A stretch of DNA of 61,962 nucleotides from Victivallaceae bacterium (GTDB taxonomy: Bacteria; Verrucomicrobiota; Lentisphaeria; Victivallales; Victivallaceae), in the NCBI GenBank assembly GCA_021647315.1, contig JAKIUY010000013.1, positions 1 to 61,962 on the forward strand, in the 5' to 3' direction. The position numbers were made by a program, and so were the translations under genes. Every line of letters begins with the position of its first letter. The first letter of the stretch is position 1. Under the pieces are notes generated by a model. The model saw only the letters and a list, made by a program, of their open reading frames with translations. It searched no databases and was not told the DNA's origin. Positions 30,981-40,800 of the stretch are shown here, piece by piece.

Positions 30981-31988
30981 ATGGCATATGATTTTAATAA
31001 TGAGCAGGACGTAGTTGCCGCGGTTGAACAGTTTAACGTTACGTTTAAAATACTGCAGGATGAAATTGGCAAGTTTATTGTCGGACAGGTAAATATTGTT
31101 GAAAAAGTTCTGATTGCTGTTGTTGCTGGTGGGCATGTCTTGCTTGAAGGGGTACCGGGACTTGGCAAGACCGCACTGGTTAATACGCTGGCGAAAACTA
31201 TGTTGCTCGATTTTAAACGTATCCAATTTACCCCTGACCTGTTGCCGGCGGATATTCTCGGCACTAATATCATGATGGAAAACGAGGATGGCAAAGGTTT
31301 TGTTTTTCAGCGCGGTCCGGTATTCACTAATGTGTTACTGGCGGATGAGATTAACCGCGCTACGCCCAAAACTCAGTCGGCGTTGCTTGAAACTATGCAG
31401 GAGAAACGGGTAACTGTTGCCAATTTCACCTATAGCTTGGACAGACCGTATTTTGTACTGGCAACCCAAAATCCACTGGAAATGGATGGAACTTACCCAT
31501 TGCCCGAGGCGCAGCTTGACCGCTTTTTTTTCAAGCTGAAGGTTGAAATGCCTAAACATGATGAATTTTCAGCCATTCTGGATCGGACGACTGGTATTAC
31601 TGAACCGGAAATTAACGCAGTAACCGATGGCAAGGTGATTCTTGATATGGGAACAGTGGCACGTCATGTCCCTATTGCCAAACCGATCAAGGACTATCTC
31701 ATCAGCTTGGTGCTGGCGACTCATCCCGAGAATGACGCCTCATCAGCTGAAGTGGGACGTTTTGTTCGTTATGGAGCTTCGCCACGGGCGGCTCAGACTA
31801 TGCTGTTGGCAGCTCGGATCAAAGCGTTGCTTAACGGGAGATTTTATGTTGCGAAAGAGGACATCAACGATGTCGCAGTTGAAGCCCTGCGTCACCGGAT
31901 GATTCTTAGCTTTGAAGGGCAGGCTGAAGGCATCACCACGGATAAAATAATTGGGGATATCATTGTTGAATTCAGTGATAATAATTGA
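30981..31988 (+). CDS. moxR: MoxR-family AAA+ ATPase
   Basis: 335 residues from the ATG at 30981 (GAGAGA upstream; an earlier in-frame non-ATG start would run through repeat DNA). Walker A EGVPGLGKTALVNTL, Walker B VLLADEINRATPKTQSALLETM, sensor 1 FVLATQNPLEMDGTYPLPEAQLDRF, sensor 2 GASPRAAQTMLLAARIKAL. MoxR ATPases act as chaperones for assembly of VWA-domain or metal-containing complexes. Here no DUF58 or VWA gene follows; only the upstream coiled-coil membrane protein keeps it company. Confidence 0.93.
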   Translation: MAYDFNNEQDVVAAVEQFNVTFKILQDEIGKFIVGQVNIVEKVLIAVVAGGHVLLEGVPGLGKTALVNTLAKTMLLDFKRIQFTPDLLPADILGTNIMMENEDGKGFVFQRGPVFTNVLLADEINRATPKTQSALLETMQEKRVTVANFTYSLDRPYFVLATQNPLEMDGTYPLPEAQLDRFFFKLKVEMPKHDEFSAILDRTTGITEPEINAVTDGKVILDMGTVARHVPIAKPIKDYLISLVLATHPENDASSAEVGRFVRYGASPRAAQTMLLAARIKALLNGRFYVAKEDINDVAVEALRHRMILSFEGQAEGITTDKIIGDIIVEFSDNN

Positions 31989-32075
31989 TCTAAGTCTCGG
32001 TGCTGTCAGGCGAAGCCTGAAAGAAGCCTGTCAGTTTAAAGTTTTGCGTATATAAAAAATTATGAGGATGATACA

Positions 32076-34874
32076 ATGTCAAAACGTTCAAGTGTTATCA
32101 GTGTTTTCTTTATCTGGGGATTATTATTGCTGCTGGCTCTGGCAATAGCCACTATCGGGCTTGATTTTTATAGTACCTCCCGTAGTTTCCAACGCAGATC
32201 TGATAAAATCCGTCACGATCGGCTTCGTGAACAGAAGCAGATAATCCGGCGTGAAGTTGAGCGGGTCGTTGAGATGATCAATCATCAGATTGCCCAAAGT
32301 GAGGTAGAAGCGAGGAGGCACGTTGAGCGACGCACCCATGAAGCATACAGCATTATAAAAAATATTTACGAACAGAACAGAGCGAGTAAGAGCAGTGCTG
32401 AGATTAAAAAGCTGCTTAAGGATGCTCTGCGGCCGATACGGTTTAATTATGGTAGAGGTTATTATTTTATTGATTCTATGGCTGGTGAATGTATTCTTTA
32501 CCCGATCAGACCTCGTTTGGAAGGAACGAGTATTATTAACTTGCAGGATTCCCGAGTTGAATATTCGATAAAAAAAGAGATTGCCTTGATGGAGAGGCAA
32601 AATGAAGGCTTTACTGTTGGTTATTGGCCGAAACCTGGACAAGGACTTAAAAAAGATTTCAAGAAGATAACTTTTATCAAAAAATTTGCTCCGTACGCCT
32701 GGTATGTCGGGACAGGCGTTTATATTGATGATATTGAAGATGAGTTAAAAAAGAGGTTGCTGGAACAGCTGAACAAAATTCGTTTCGGTAAAAATGGTTA
32801 CATGTTCGCCGGCGACTGGTTAGGCACCACTCTGGCTAACGGAGCCCAGCCAGATATTATCGGCATGAATATCTGGGATTCTGAAGATTGTCGCGGTAAT
32901 AAACTGGCACAGGAGATTATTGCCGCTTCCCAAAAGCCTTCAGGGGGTTATGTAAATTACTGGTGGCGGAAGCCGGATACTGGCAAAGAGAGTCCGAAAA
33001 TCGCCTATGCCAAAGGTATTCCTAGGTGGAAAATCTTTGTGGGTGCCGGACTTTATGCCGATGACATAGAGCCGAAGATTGCTGTTCTGCAGGCTGAATT
33101 GGATAAAGAGGTAAAAGGACGGATGTTCAGATTGGGACTGATCCTTGCCGGAACTGTTATTATATTCGTTTGCCTGCTCTTGCTTCTGAGAAAACGTTTG
33201 CAGAAAGATTTCAATCTGTTTATTTCATTTTTTGACCGGGCGGCATATTCAGATGAGGAGATAAAACTCTCAGCGGTTAAATTCAATGAATTCCGTCAAC
33301 TGGCAGGTTATGCCAATAAAATGTTGAATGATAAAAATCGAGCTCAACTGAAGTTGCGTGATGAACGGGAGGAGCATTCGATAACCCTCTATTCTATCGG
33401 GGATGGTGTAATTACAACTGATACTTCAGGTCGGATCAAGCTGCTCAATGGTGCGGCGGAAAAAATGACCGGTTGGCTTCATAAAGAGGCAGTGGGCAGA
33501 CCTTTGTCAGAAGTTTTCAACATTATAAGCGATGAGAGTCGGGAAACGATCAATAATTATGCGGAAATGGCATTGAAAGGCAAGTATTCGGAAATAGGTG
33601 GTTCTCATACTGTTCTTATTGCTAAAAACGGTATTGAATATAATATTTCTGATAATGCGACTCCGGTCAGGGATTCTCAGGGGAACGTTTGCGGCAGTGT
33701 ATTTGTTTTCAGGGATATAACTGAAAAACAACGGGTTGAAGAGGAGTTATTTAAAGCGCGTAAAATGGAATCAATCGGGATCTTGGCTGGAGGGATTGCC
33801 CATGACTTCAATAATATCATGACTGGATTATTCGGTAATATATCATTAGCTAAAAATTCATTACCGAAAGAGACTAAAGCTCGTGAGTACCTTGAAACTG
33901 CCAGTCATGCTCTGGATCGGGCAGTTGACTTGACCGGACAGCTACTGACTTTTGCAAAAGGTGGTGAGCCGATCAAAAAGCCCGTGGATATCCGTCAAAT
34001 AATCAGTCAGTCGGTCAAATTTAATTTAAACGGCAGCAATGTCAGAGCTATATTGACGCTGCCCGAATCTCTCTGGCATATTAATGCAGATAAAGGACAG
34101 CTCAGTCAAGTGATGAACAACTTGATTATCAATGCGAAACAGGCGATGGCAGGTGGCGGTACTTTATATATTGAGGGATCAAACATTGAAGATTTCAAAG
34201 ATAATTCTGTCAGTAAACTTTCCGGTCATTGTCTGAAAATTACCATTAGAGACGAGGGTACAGGGATTTCAGCAAAATATCTTAAAAATATTTTTGACCC
34301 ATATTTTACTACCAAACAGGAAGGCAGCGGGCTTGGGTTGGCGACATCCTTTTCCATTATTTCCAAGCATAACGGCCACATCAGTGTCGATTCAAAGCTT
34401 GGCGTCGGTACCATTTTTACGCTTTATCTGCCGGTGGCAAACGATTGCGGGGTTGAAGATGAACCTGAAACGCTGTTGGCTGAAGAGGCGGTCTCTGCCG
34501 TGCATATTCTGGTGATGGATGACAAGAAAATGGTCAGGGATGTTCTGGAAACTATGCTTGCGCTGTCAGGCAGCAGGGTTGAATTTGCGGATAACGGTAA
34601 AACTGCGATTGAACAATATCAGGCGGCCATGCATAACCAGGATCCGTTTGATATTGTGCTTATGGATCTGACGATACCGGACGGCATGGGTGGAAAAGAG
34701 GCGGCTGAAAAAATAATTGAGCTTGACAGCAAGGCAAAAATTATCGTTTCCAGCGGATATTCAAACGATCCGGTTATGGCAGACTTCGAAGCTTACGGTT
34801 TTAAAGGCAGGTTGGTTAAGCCGTTCCAGATGGAGTCTTTAATACTTGAAATAAGCAGGGTTTTAAATGGTTAA
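32076..34874 (+). CDS. Hybrid sensor histidine kinase (tandem Cache, PAS, HisKA, HATPase, REC)
   Basis: 932 residues. Membrane helix at 12-30, a periplasmic sensor of two related Cache modules (RGYYFIDSMAGECILYPIRP and NGYMFAGDWLGTTLANGA, each ending with WYVGTGVYIDDIE / WKIFVGAGLYADDIE), second helix near 350-372, PAS domain about 435-550 (ITLYSIGDGVITTD), HisKA with phospho-acceptor His576 (GGIAHDFNNIMTGL), HATPase_c boxes NNLIINAKQAM, DEGTGIS, GSGLGLATS, and a C-terminal receiver with phospho-acceptor Asp864 (DIVLMDLTIPDG). The Cache type usually binds small organic acids. No response regulator gene lies beside it, so phosphotransfer to a distant partner is expected. Confidence 0.93.
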   Translation: MSKRSSVISVFFIWGLLLLLALAIATIGLDFYSTSRSFQRRSDKIRHDRLREQKQIIRREVERVVEMINHQIAQSEVEARRHVERRTHEAYSIIKNIYEQNRASKSSAEIKKLLKDALRPIRFNYGRGYYFIDSMAGECILYPIRPRLEGTSIINLQDSRVEYSIKKEIALMERQNEGFTVGYWPKPGQGLKKDFKKITFIKKFAPYAWYVGTGVYIDDIEDELKKRLLEQLNKIRFGKNGYMFAGDWLGTTLANGAQPDIIGMNIWDSEDCRGNKLAQEIIAASQKPSGGYVNYWWRKPDTGKESPKIAYAKGIPRWKIFVGAGLYADDIEPKIAVLQAELDKEVKGRMFRLGLILAGTVIIFVCLLLLLRKRLQKDFNLFISFFDRAAYSDEEIKLSAVKFNEFRQLAGYANKMLNDKNRAQLKLRDEREEHSITLYSIGDGVITTDTSGRIKLLNGAAEKMTGWLHKEAVGRPLSEVFNIISDESRETINNYAEMALKGKYSEIGGSHTVLIAKNGIEYNISDNATPVRDSQGNVCGSVFVFRDITEKQRVEEELFKARKMESIGILAGGIAHDFNNIMTGLFGNISLAKNSLPKETKAREYLETASHALDRAVDLTGQLLTFAKGGEPIKKPVDIRQIISQSVKFNLNGSNVRAILTLPESLWHINADKGQLSQVMNNLIINAKQAMAGGGTLYIEGSNIEDFKDNSVSKLSGHCLKITIRDEGTGISAKYLKNIFDPYFTTKQEGSGLGLATSFSIISKHNGHISVDSKLGVGTIFTLYLPVANDCGVEDEPETLLAEEAVSAVHILVMDDKKMVRDVLETMLALSGSRVEFADNGKTAIEQYQAAMHNQDPFDIVLMDLTIPDGMGGKEAAEKIIELDSKAKIIVSSGYSNDPVMADFEAYGFKGRLVKPFQMESLILEISRVLNG

Positions 34875-35089
34875 GAAATTACATTTTCCCCGGGACTATG
34901 CCCGGCAACAAAGGCATCCTTTGGATGCAATAAAAACCCCCGACCAGAAGACGGTTTTTTTCAGGCTTGAATAAAAAAGTCACTTTTGACAGAGCTGCTA
35001 ATGTCAGTTATGCTATAGGAAATCATTTCAATAGACAGTTTGCAAAGCCTGTACTCCAACAAAAAACTACATTTGCACGACCTGTTCAA

Positions 35090-36238
35090 CTAGGGTCTAA
35101 TATTATTCTGCATCCCGCTGTTGATTGGGCGGATTTTTTTTGAATAATCGGTGGCGGCATTCGGGTCTTTTTCGACATACTGATTGATGTGACGATGCTC
35201 TTTCAGCTGTTTAAACGGCATGCCACCGGAGATAAGTGCACCTTTATCGAACAGCAGTTCATCGGAATAGCCGTTCAGGATAAAACGGTAATCTAAGCTG
35301 TATGGTTTGCCTTGAGCACGGCGCAGGTCAGCAAGCAGAGTTGTTATGCAGTTGTGCTTCAATGTATTATAAAAACGTGGATGTTTCTGTAAATCCGCAG
35401 CGCGTTTTATAATTTCAACAAAAACTTTTTGCAATAACAGCTGGTTGATTTTTACTCGGTAAAGGTAGACCTGTTCCTTGCGGAAATTGGTGCGTAGGCG
35501 GAGAATATCACGTTCATCGGCCAGAATGTAGATTAATTCATATTGGTTAAAGATGCCGCTTAACAGTGACTGTTTTTGTTTTTTACTCAGCCTGGTCTCG
35601 ACCGATACGGCGAGATAATCGCCATTCTTAAGGCCGAAAGAGAAGATAGAGTGGGCAATCGCTTTATTTTCATCCCAATATGATAAGATATAGTCCAATG
35701 AAGTAAGTTCATTCAGTTTGAAATTACGGTCATAATAGCGAGGAGTAAAATCGGTTTCAGTGCGATAGTCGAAATTGCGGATATTACTGATTCTGACTTC
35801 ATTGCCGACCACCGCAATGTTGGGAAGTCTGGCCACTGATGGCTGCCAATCATGGTCATTGGTGGGTGGAATTGCCTGCTGCCAAGTCGTAATCACCAAA
35901 ACCAGGCCGGTAATTACCAGGAACGTCCGTCGTCGCGGTTTAATAAAAATCAGTGCGGCAGGACATGCTAAGGCAAAAAGTATTGCTCCTGAAATTTGCA
36001 GCCATGCCCATGGCAGGATAAAAGAGAGCGAGGCGATTGACCATAAATAGAGTGCCAAGGTTATAGCAACCAAGACCATGAAAATTAAATTGACCGCCAA
36101 TTTTCCAGTTTGCAAGCCGAGCAAGCGCAGTATTCGGTTGTGGCTAATTGTAATAAAAATAGCCGTGAGTTTGCCTTTGGGAGCAATATCAGGAAGTTGT
36201 TCTTCGGTTGCTGGTACGCTATTATGTTTTTGTGTCAT
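35090..36238 (-). CDS. Membrane protein with Lnb-type DUF4105 domain
   Basis: 382 residues. Three N-terminal membrane helices (about 50-70, 76-96, 105-120) then an extracytoplasmic DUF4105 domain: IRNFDYRTETDFTPRYYDRNF, HSIFSFGLKNGDYLAVSVETR, and the Cys-containing motif YNTLKHNCITTLL (Cys297), which resembles the NlpC/P60-like catalytic site of this family. Expected role is an envelope amidase or thiol hydrolase of unknown substrate. The last ~15 residues are polar. Transcribed away from the kinase gene. Confidence 0.8.
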   Translation of the reverse strand: MTQKHNSVPATEEQLPDIAPKGKLTAIFITISHNRILRLLGLQTGKLAVNLIFMVLVAITLALYLWSIASLSFILPWAWLQISGAILFALACPAALIFIKPRRRTFLVITGLVLVITTWQQAIPPTNDHDWQPSVARLPNIAVVGNEVRISNIRNFDYRTETDFTPRYYDRNFKLNELTSLDYILSYWDENKAIAHSIFSFGLKNGDYLAVSVETRLSKKQKQSLLSGIFNQYELIYILADERDILRLRTNFRKEQVYLYRVKINQLLLQKVFVEIIKRAADLQKHPRFYNTLKHNCITTLLADLRRAQGKPYSLDYRFILNGYSDELLFDKGALISGGMPFKQLKEHRHINQYVEKDPNAATDYSKKIRPINSGMQNNIRP

Positions 36239-36267
36239 ATCCTTCTCCTAATCAGGTGGCACCTGAA

Positions 36268-36303
36268 GTCAGGTGCCGCTTCAAACTCCGCTCCTGCGTC
36301 GCT
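36268..36303. repeat. Dispersed hairpin repeat (CCGCTTC...GGAAGC type)
   Basis: CCGCTTCAAACTCCG ... CGGAAGCAGG, preceded by the palindrome GGCACCTGAAGTCAGGTGCC. Related to 2322 and 25764. Confidence 0.5.
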
Positions 36304-36371
36304 ACGGAAGCAGGAAAAGAAACTTATGCCGAAAGTTTTGTACATGTTAGGCGCCAAGTGCCTATTTCTAA

Positions 36372-38222
36372 TTAGTTGCTTTTCAGGTGGTTCAATAAAA
36401 TTTGCCTGATTTCTTTGATCCCTTCCGGCATGGTTTGAACATTATGACCTGACTTTATAACGAGTTCACTTGCTGTACCGTCAAGATGCGAACTGCTATA
36501 ATCAACGACCCCGTCAGAACCGCCGACTTTTCCAGCTTTTTTCTGATCGCCGATAACTAAATGAAATGGCACTATAATAGTTTTCTGATTCATAACAGCG
36601 AGTGCTTTATTATTAGGATCAAGGCTGTTGACTCCAGTCAGTTTGGCGAGCAAATCATCATCATCAATTACACCGACCCGGATCAGGGCTTTATGATTCA
36701 TCTCTTTAATTTTATCAACAAATTTACTCGGCAGGGTAATAAAAGAGTTAGCCCATTGGGTTATACCCCATTCCACCATAGCAGCACCGCGATGTGGAGT
36801 TGCCATAAATACCACTTCCGAGACGAATGGCAATGGCTTAAAGCATAAAATATCTGTCAGAAACTTTTTCTGTTCATTGGATAAATCCATGGCTTCGATG
36901 GGAGCATTAAAGAGCTTTTTTTCGAGATCTCTGCCTGGATCAATTACTAACGTTTTAGTCAACAATCCTCCCATGCTATGACCGATAACCACCATGCGAT
37001 TGAAGTATGGATTGTTGTGCTGCGGATCAAATTCACGTTGAGCCTCCAATAGAGCATTGCGCAGTTTCTTAGCCGAATAGAGCACTGGCAGCCCGGTGGG
37101 ATAGGCAAAAAAGAAGAATTGATATTTTTCACGGATGGCTTTATTCCCCAGCAGAGAGTTTGTCAGTTGCATCCATGTTCGCGGGCTGGACATCAAACCG
37201 TGCACAAAGACCACTGGGATTTTATTTTTACTGTAGGGTGTAAGTAGATAAAGACCTTCAGGAAGCTTCATATTGCTAAAATTACGCAGTGCGCTGAAGC
37301 CTGAATATGTGGCCCCGCTATTCGCCATATAGGCCAATGGAGTGGTCAAGTCGATTTCCATTGCCGCCCGTTCATTATTGATCATCAGGTAGTCCTGTAA
37401 ATAAGGATCATGAAATTCTGGCGTTGCTAGGTAAGTGGAATCATTATCACGGGATTTTTTTATTCTGATAAAAAGGGTTGCTGCCGATGGTAGGCCGGAT
37501 AGTTTAAAAAGCCCTTTGCCAGTCTTGGATATTTCTTTGTTTAGGTTTGTTTTTTTATACTGCAGTGCGATCAGTGGCACCCCCAATCCTGATGAACGTG
37601 AGTAACTTTGGAAGCCAAATTGGATGAAATCATAGCATGAGAGAAATTCGACATAATCTTTTAGCGGTAGCGGTAGTTCTGATTTTGCTGGATTAACGAC
37701 AATTTTCCCTTGAATTACCGGCAAGTCCCATTTGCTGTTCAGCGGTATTTTTTCCTGTTTAATCAGCTTGATGATCTCCGCTGACGCATAGTTATAATAA
37801 CGGCAGGCGACGATGAAATATGCTGAATAGGGATTAGTTCTGGGCATTCGCAGATAGGTTGAAGCATAAATAGCACAACTCAGATAATAGCTTAAAGCAT
37901 TAAGCCCTACTCTTTTTGATCCTTGATCATAGGCCAGTTCGGTTAATGCAAACAAGGTTAAATTATCACCGCTCTGTTTGAATTTACTATCAAGTTTTTT
38001 AAGCAAGGCCGTGGGCTGGTTTTGGTACTCTTCAAGGTAATTTTCTCTGGTAAGATAATTTTTGACTCTGAAGCTAAGTCCATCATTGGTTAATGGGCTT
38101 CTGGCGTAGGTTTCAAGCCATTCTGTCTTATTGCTTTTGGTTACACCATAATCAGATGCGCACCCGAACCCGAAAACAGTCAGTGCTAAAATAGCTCCGT
38201 AAGAGATTATTTTGAATGCCAT
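36372..38222 (-). CDS. Alpha/beta-hydrolase lipase-like lipoprotein (copy A)
   Basis: 616 residues with an N-terminal signal ending GFGC (Cys21, a lipobox-like but non-canonical site). A helical N-terminal half (TRENYLEEYQNQPTALLKKL; YYLSCAIYASTYLR; YNYASAEIIKLIKQ) precedes the hydrolase domain: oxyanion strand IPVVFVHGLMSSPRTWMQL, nucleophile elbow GHSMGG with Ser416, GDQKKAGKVGGSDGVVDYSSSH supplying the acid, and the final His in IKSGHNVQ. Probably a surface or periplasmic esterase/lipase. Tandem paralogue of the next upstream gene, 21 bp apart. Confidence 0.85.
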   Translation of the reverse strand: MAFKIISYGAILALTVFGFGCASDYGVTKSNKTEWLETYARSPLTNDGLSFRVKNYLTRENYLEEYQNQPTALLKKLDSKFKQSGDNLTLFALTELAYDQGSKRVGLNALSYYLSCAIYASTYLRMPRTNPYSAYFIVACRYYNYASAEIIKLIKQEKIPLNSKWDLPVIQGKIVVNPAKSELPLPLKDYVEFLSCYDFIQFGFQSYSRSSGLGVPLIALQYKKTNLNKEISKTGKGLFKLSGLPSAATLFIRIKKSRDNDSTYLATPEFHDPYLQDYLMINNERAAMEIDLTTPLAYMANSGATYSGFSALRNFSNMKLPEGLYLLTPYSKNKIPVVFVHGLMSSPRTWMQLTNSLLGNKAIREKYQFFFFAYPTGLPVLYSAKKLRNALLEAQREFDPQHNNPYFNRMVVIGHSMGGLLTKTLVIDPGRDLEKKLFNAPIEAMDLSNEQKKFLTDILCFKPLPFVSEVVFMATPHRGAAMVEWGITQWANSFITLPSKFVDKIKEMNHKALIRVGVIDDDDLLAKLTGVNSLDPNNKALAVMNQKTIIVPFHLVIGDQKKAGKVGGSDGVVDYSSSHLDGTASELVIKSGHNVQTMPEGIKEIRQILLNHLKSN

Positions 38223-38243
38223 ATTAATTCCCTCATAAAATTG

Positions 38244-40088
38244 TTATTTTAAATGTTTCAGCAAAATACGCCTGACCTCTTTAATGCCCTCGGCACCCAT
38301 CTGGGTATCATGTCCTGATTTAATAATCAATTCGCTCTTTGCTCCGGTAATGTGTGAACTGCGATAGTCAACGACTCCATCAGAGCCGCCGACTTTGCCT
38401 GCTTTATCCTGGTCGCCGATAATAGAATGGAATTTGACCTGAATAGTCATTTTGTTCATGATGGGCAATGCTCTATTTTTAGGGTCCAAGCTGTCTACAC
38501 CGGTCATTACTGTGAGCGAGTCATTTTTTTCCATCCCAGTTTTTATCATAACTTTGCGTTTTATGTCTTTTATTTTATCAACGAACTTATCTGGCAGGGT
38601 AATAAATGAAGCCGCAATTTTCATCAGAGTCTGCTCTGTCATTTTTGAGCCACGGTGCGGAGTTGACATAAAAACTACTTCGGAGACAAATGGTAGAGCT
38701 TTAAACTGGAGTGTATTCTTCTTGAGTAAATCTTTCTGCTTGGCAGTGATATTCAAGTCATCAATGGGTTCTTCTAATGCAGCATCAACCAGTTTGTTAC
38801 CACTGTTGAGAACCATTGTTTTAGTTAACAACCCACCCATACTGTGACTGACAATAATCATTCGGTTGAAATATGGATCATTCAGTTCAGGATCGAATTT
38901 GCGCTGAGCTTCAAATAGTGCCTTGCGTAATTTATAGGCAGAATAGAGTACTGGCAGACCGGTGGGATAGGCAAAGAACCAGAACTGATATTTTTCTCGG
39001 ATGGTTTTATTGCTCAATAATGTGTTGGTCATCTGCATCCAGGTACGCGGGGTGGACATCAGACCATGGACAAAAACCACGGGAATTTTATCTTTTTTAT
39101 ATGGGGTTAATAGATAAAGGCCTTCAGGTATTTTCATATTACGAGAATTTTTCAGTGCCATGAAGCCGGAATAGGAAGCTCCGCCATGGGCCACATAGGC
39201 CAGTGGAGTGGTTAAATCAATTTCCAACGTCGCTTGCTGCCCATTGATGGTGATGGTGTCGGTCAAATAGGGATCAAAAAACTCCGGGGTCGCGGAGTAG
39301 GATGTTCCGGCGTTGTTCAGCGGTTTTATCTTGATAAACAAAGTTGCCGGATAAGGCAGGCCGGATAAATCAAAAACATTTTTATCAGTTTTGGTATATT
39401 CCTGTGTAACATCATTATTTTTATTCTGGATTGCGACCAGGGGCACTCCTAATCCTGATGAACGGGAATAATTTTGAAAGCCGAATTGGAGAAAATCAAA
39501 GCAGGAGAGAAAATCAGTATATTTTTTCAGCGGTAGCGGCAATGTCGATTTTGCCGGATTAACGACAACTTTTCCCTGGATAATCGGTAAGTCCCACTTG
39601 CTGCTTAACGATATTTTTTCCTGTTTAATCAGCTTGATAATCTCTGCGGAGGCATAGTTATAATAACGGCAGGCGACGATGAAGTATGCCGAATATGGAT
39701 CATTTCCAGGCGTTCGCAGATAGGTTGAGGCATAAATGGCACAACTCAGATAATAGCTTAAGGCATCAAGTTTTTCTCTTTTTGTTCCTTGATCATAAGC
39801 CAGTTCAGTTAATGCAAACAAGGTTAATTTATCATCGTTCTGCTTGAATTCATAATCAAGTTTTTTAAGCAATGCCGTGGGCTGGTTACGGTACTCCGCA
39901 AGGTAATTTTCTCTGGTAAGATAATTTTTGACTCTGAAACTAAGGCCATCATTGGTCAATGGGCTCCTGGCGTAGGTTTTAAGCCAATCTGCCTTATTGC
40001 TTTTGGTTACCCCGTAATCAGATGCGCATCCGAAACCGAGAACAGCCAGTGCTAAAATAAATCCGTAAGAAATAAGCTTGAACTTCAT
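38244..40088 (-). CDS. Alpha/beta-hydrolase lipase-like lipoprotein (copy B)
   Basis: 614 residues, collinear with copy A over the whole length; signal MKFKLISYGFILALAVLGFGC. IPVVFVHGLMSTPRTWMQM, nucleophile Ser416 in SHSMGG, GGSDGVVDYRSSH and IKSGHDTQ. The N-terminal ~240 residues are the most alike. First of the pair in transcription order. A recent tandem duplication is likely; the divergence in the middle (residues ~450-560) may reflect different substrates. Confidence 0.85.
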   Translation of the reverse strand: MKFKLISYGFILALAVLGFGCASDYGVTKSNKADWLKTYARSPLTNDGLSFRVKNYLTRENYLAEYRNQPTALLKKLDYEFKQNDDKLTLFALTELAYDQGTKREKLDALSYYLSCAIYASTYLRTPGNDPYSAYFIVACRYYNYASAEIIKLIKQEKISLSSKWDLPIIQGKVVVNPAKSTLPLPLKKYTDFLSCFDFLQFGFQNYSRSSGLGVPLVAIQNKNNDVTQEYTKTDKNVFDLSGLPYPATLFIKIKPLNNAGTSYSATPEFFDPYLTDTITINGQQATLEIDLTTPLAYVAHGGASYSGFMALKNSRNMKIPEGLYLLTPYKKDKIPVVFVHGLMSTPRTWMQMTNTLLSNKTIREKYQFWFFAYPTGLPVLYSAYKLRKALFEAQRKFDPELNDPYFNRMIIVSHSMGGLLTKTMVLNSGNKLVDAALEEPIDDLNITAKQKDLLKKNTLQFKALPFVSEVVFMSTPHRGSKMTEQTLMKIAASFITLPDKFVDKIKDIKRKVMIKTGMEKNDSLTVMTGVDSLDPKNRALPIMNKMTIQVKFHSIIGDQDKAGKVGGSDGVVDYRSSHITGAKSELIIKSGHDTQMGAEGIKEVRRILLKHLK

Positions 40089-40151
40089 ATTAATTACCTC
40101 ATGGAATGATTAATTTTAATACTGCTATTTGATAGAATATAACTTAATCTG

Positions 40152-40559
40152 CTAATTCTCATTAATGAAACGAGCCAGCTTCATATCATCGTTGTGCACA
40201 TGATTCCCGAACCAGTGCATCAACCATTTGCCGAGGCGCAATTGATAATCCACGTAATTAATTTCTGCTGGTTGGTTAAGTTCTTCACGCATGGTATCAA
40301 GTCGTTTACGAAACAGATTATGCTCCATCTGATGTTCTTCAGAGAAAGGATAATTAATCGAACGCATTAATTTTTCCTCTTCCGCGAAGTGTTCGGCTGT
40401 ATAATTGATGGCCTTGTCCATCTCTTCTCGAATACCGGTATTCGAGATGTCCTGCTTCAGGCAGGCCTTGAGAATATCTTCGACCAAGTCAAACAGGGTA
40501 TTATGCTGTTCATCAAGCCGCTTGATGCCGGTCATAAATGGTTCACGATTTATATTCAT
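40152..40559 (-). CDS. Bacteriohemerythrin
   Basis: 135 residues. All diiron ligands of the hemerythrin fold are visible: DEQH, HFAEEE (H-x3-E), EEHQMEH, and HWFGNHVHNDD (H-x4-H-x-H-N-D-D). Binds O2 at a non-heme diiron site; used for oxygen sensing, storage or delivery in microaerophiles and anaerobes. Stand-alone single-domain form in the cytoplasm. Confidence 0.93.
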   Translation of the reverse strand: MNINREPFMTGIKRLDEQHNTLFDLVEDILKACLKQDISNTGIREEMDKAINYTAEHFAEEEKLMRSINYPFSEEHQMEHNLFRKRLDTMREELNQPAEINYVDYQLRLGKWLMHWFGNHVHNDDMKLARFINEN

Positions 40560-40633
40560 TTTATTTAAAACTCCAGATAAACTTTACTCATTATCTTGAC
40601 ATTTGCGTAGCACAGCCTTTGATTGTGTTATTC

Positions 40634-40798
40634 GTAATCGTTTAGCTTGTTTTTGTTGCAGTCCTTCAGCCTGCGTTGCGGTGTGGATATACAACCCAGG
40701 GCTGTGACTCCTACGGAGCACTTACCCAGGGATAAGTTATTACAGGGTTACCTGCGGTCTTTACAAAGTCAGCCTTAATTGCTAAGCTTAACGGTTAC
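40634..40798. mobile_element. MITE-like element, copy 2 (165 bp) with 8-bp target duplication
   Basis: Inverted orientation of the 28096 element: begins GTAATCGTTTAGCTTGT and ends with CTTAACGGTTAC. Flanked by an exact 8-bp duplication TGTTATTC (40626-40633 and 40799-40806). The right duplicate contains the ilvB stop codon (40801-40803), so the element landed at the very end of ilvB. Core holds REP-like CCCAGGG...CCCAGGG material. Confidence 0.88.
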
Positions 40799-40800
40799 TG

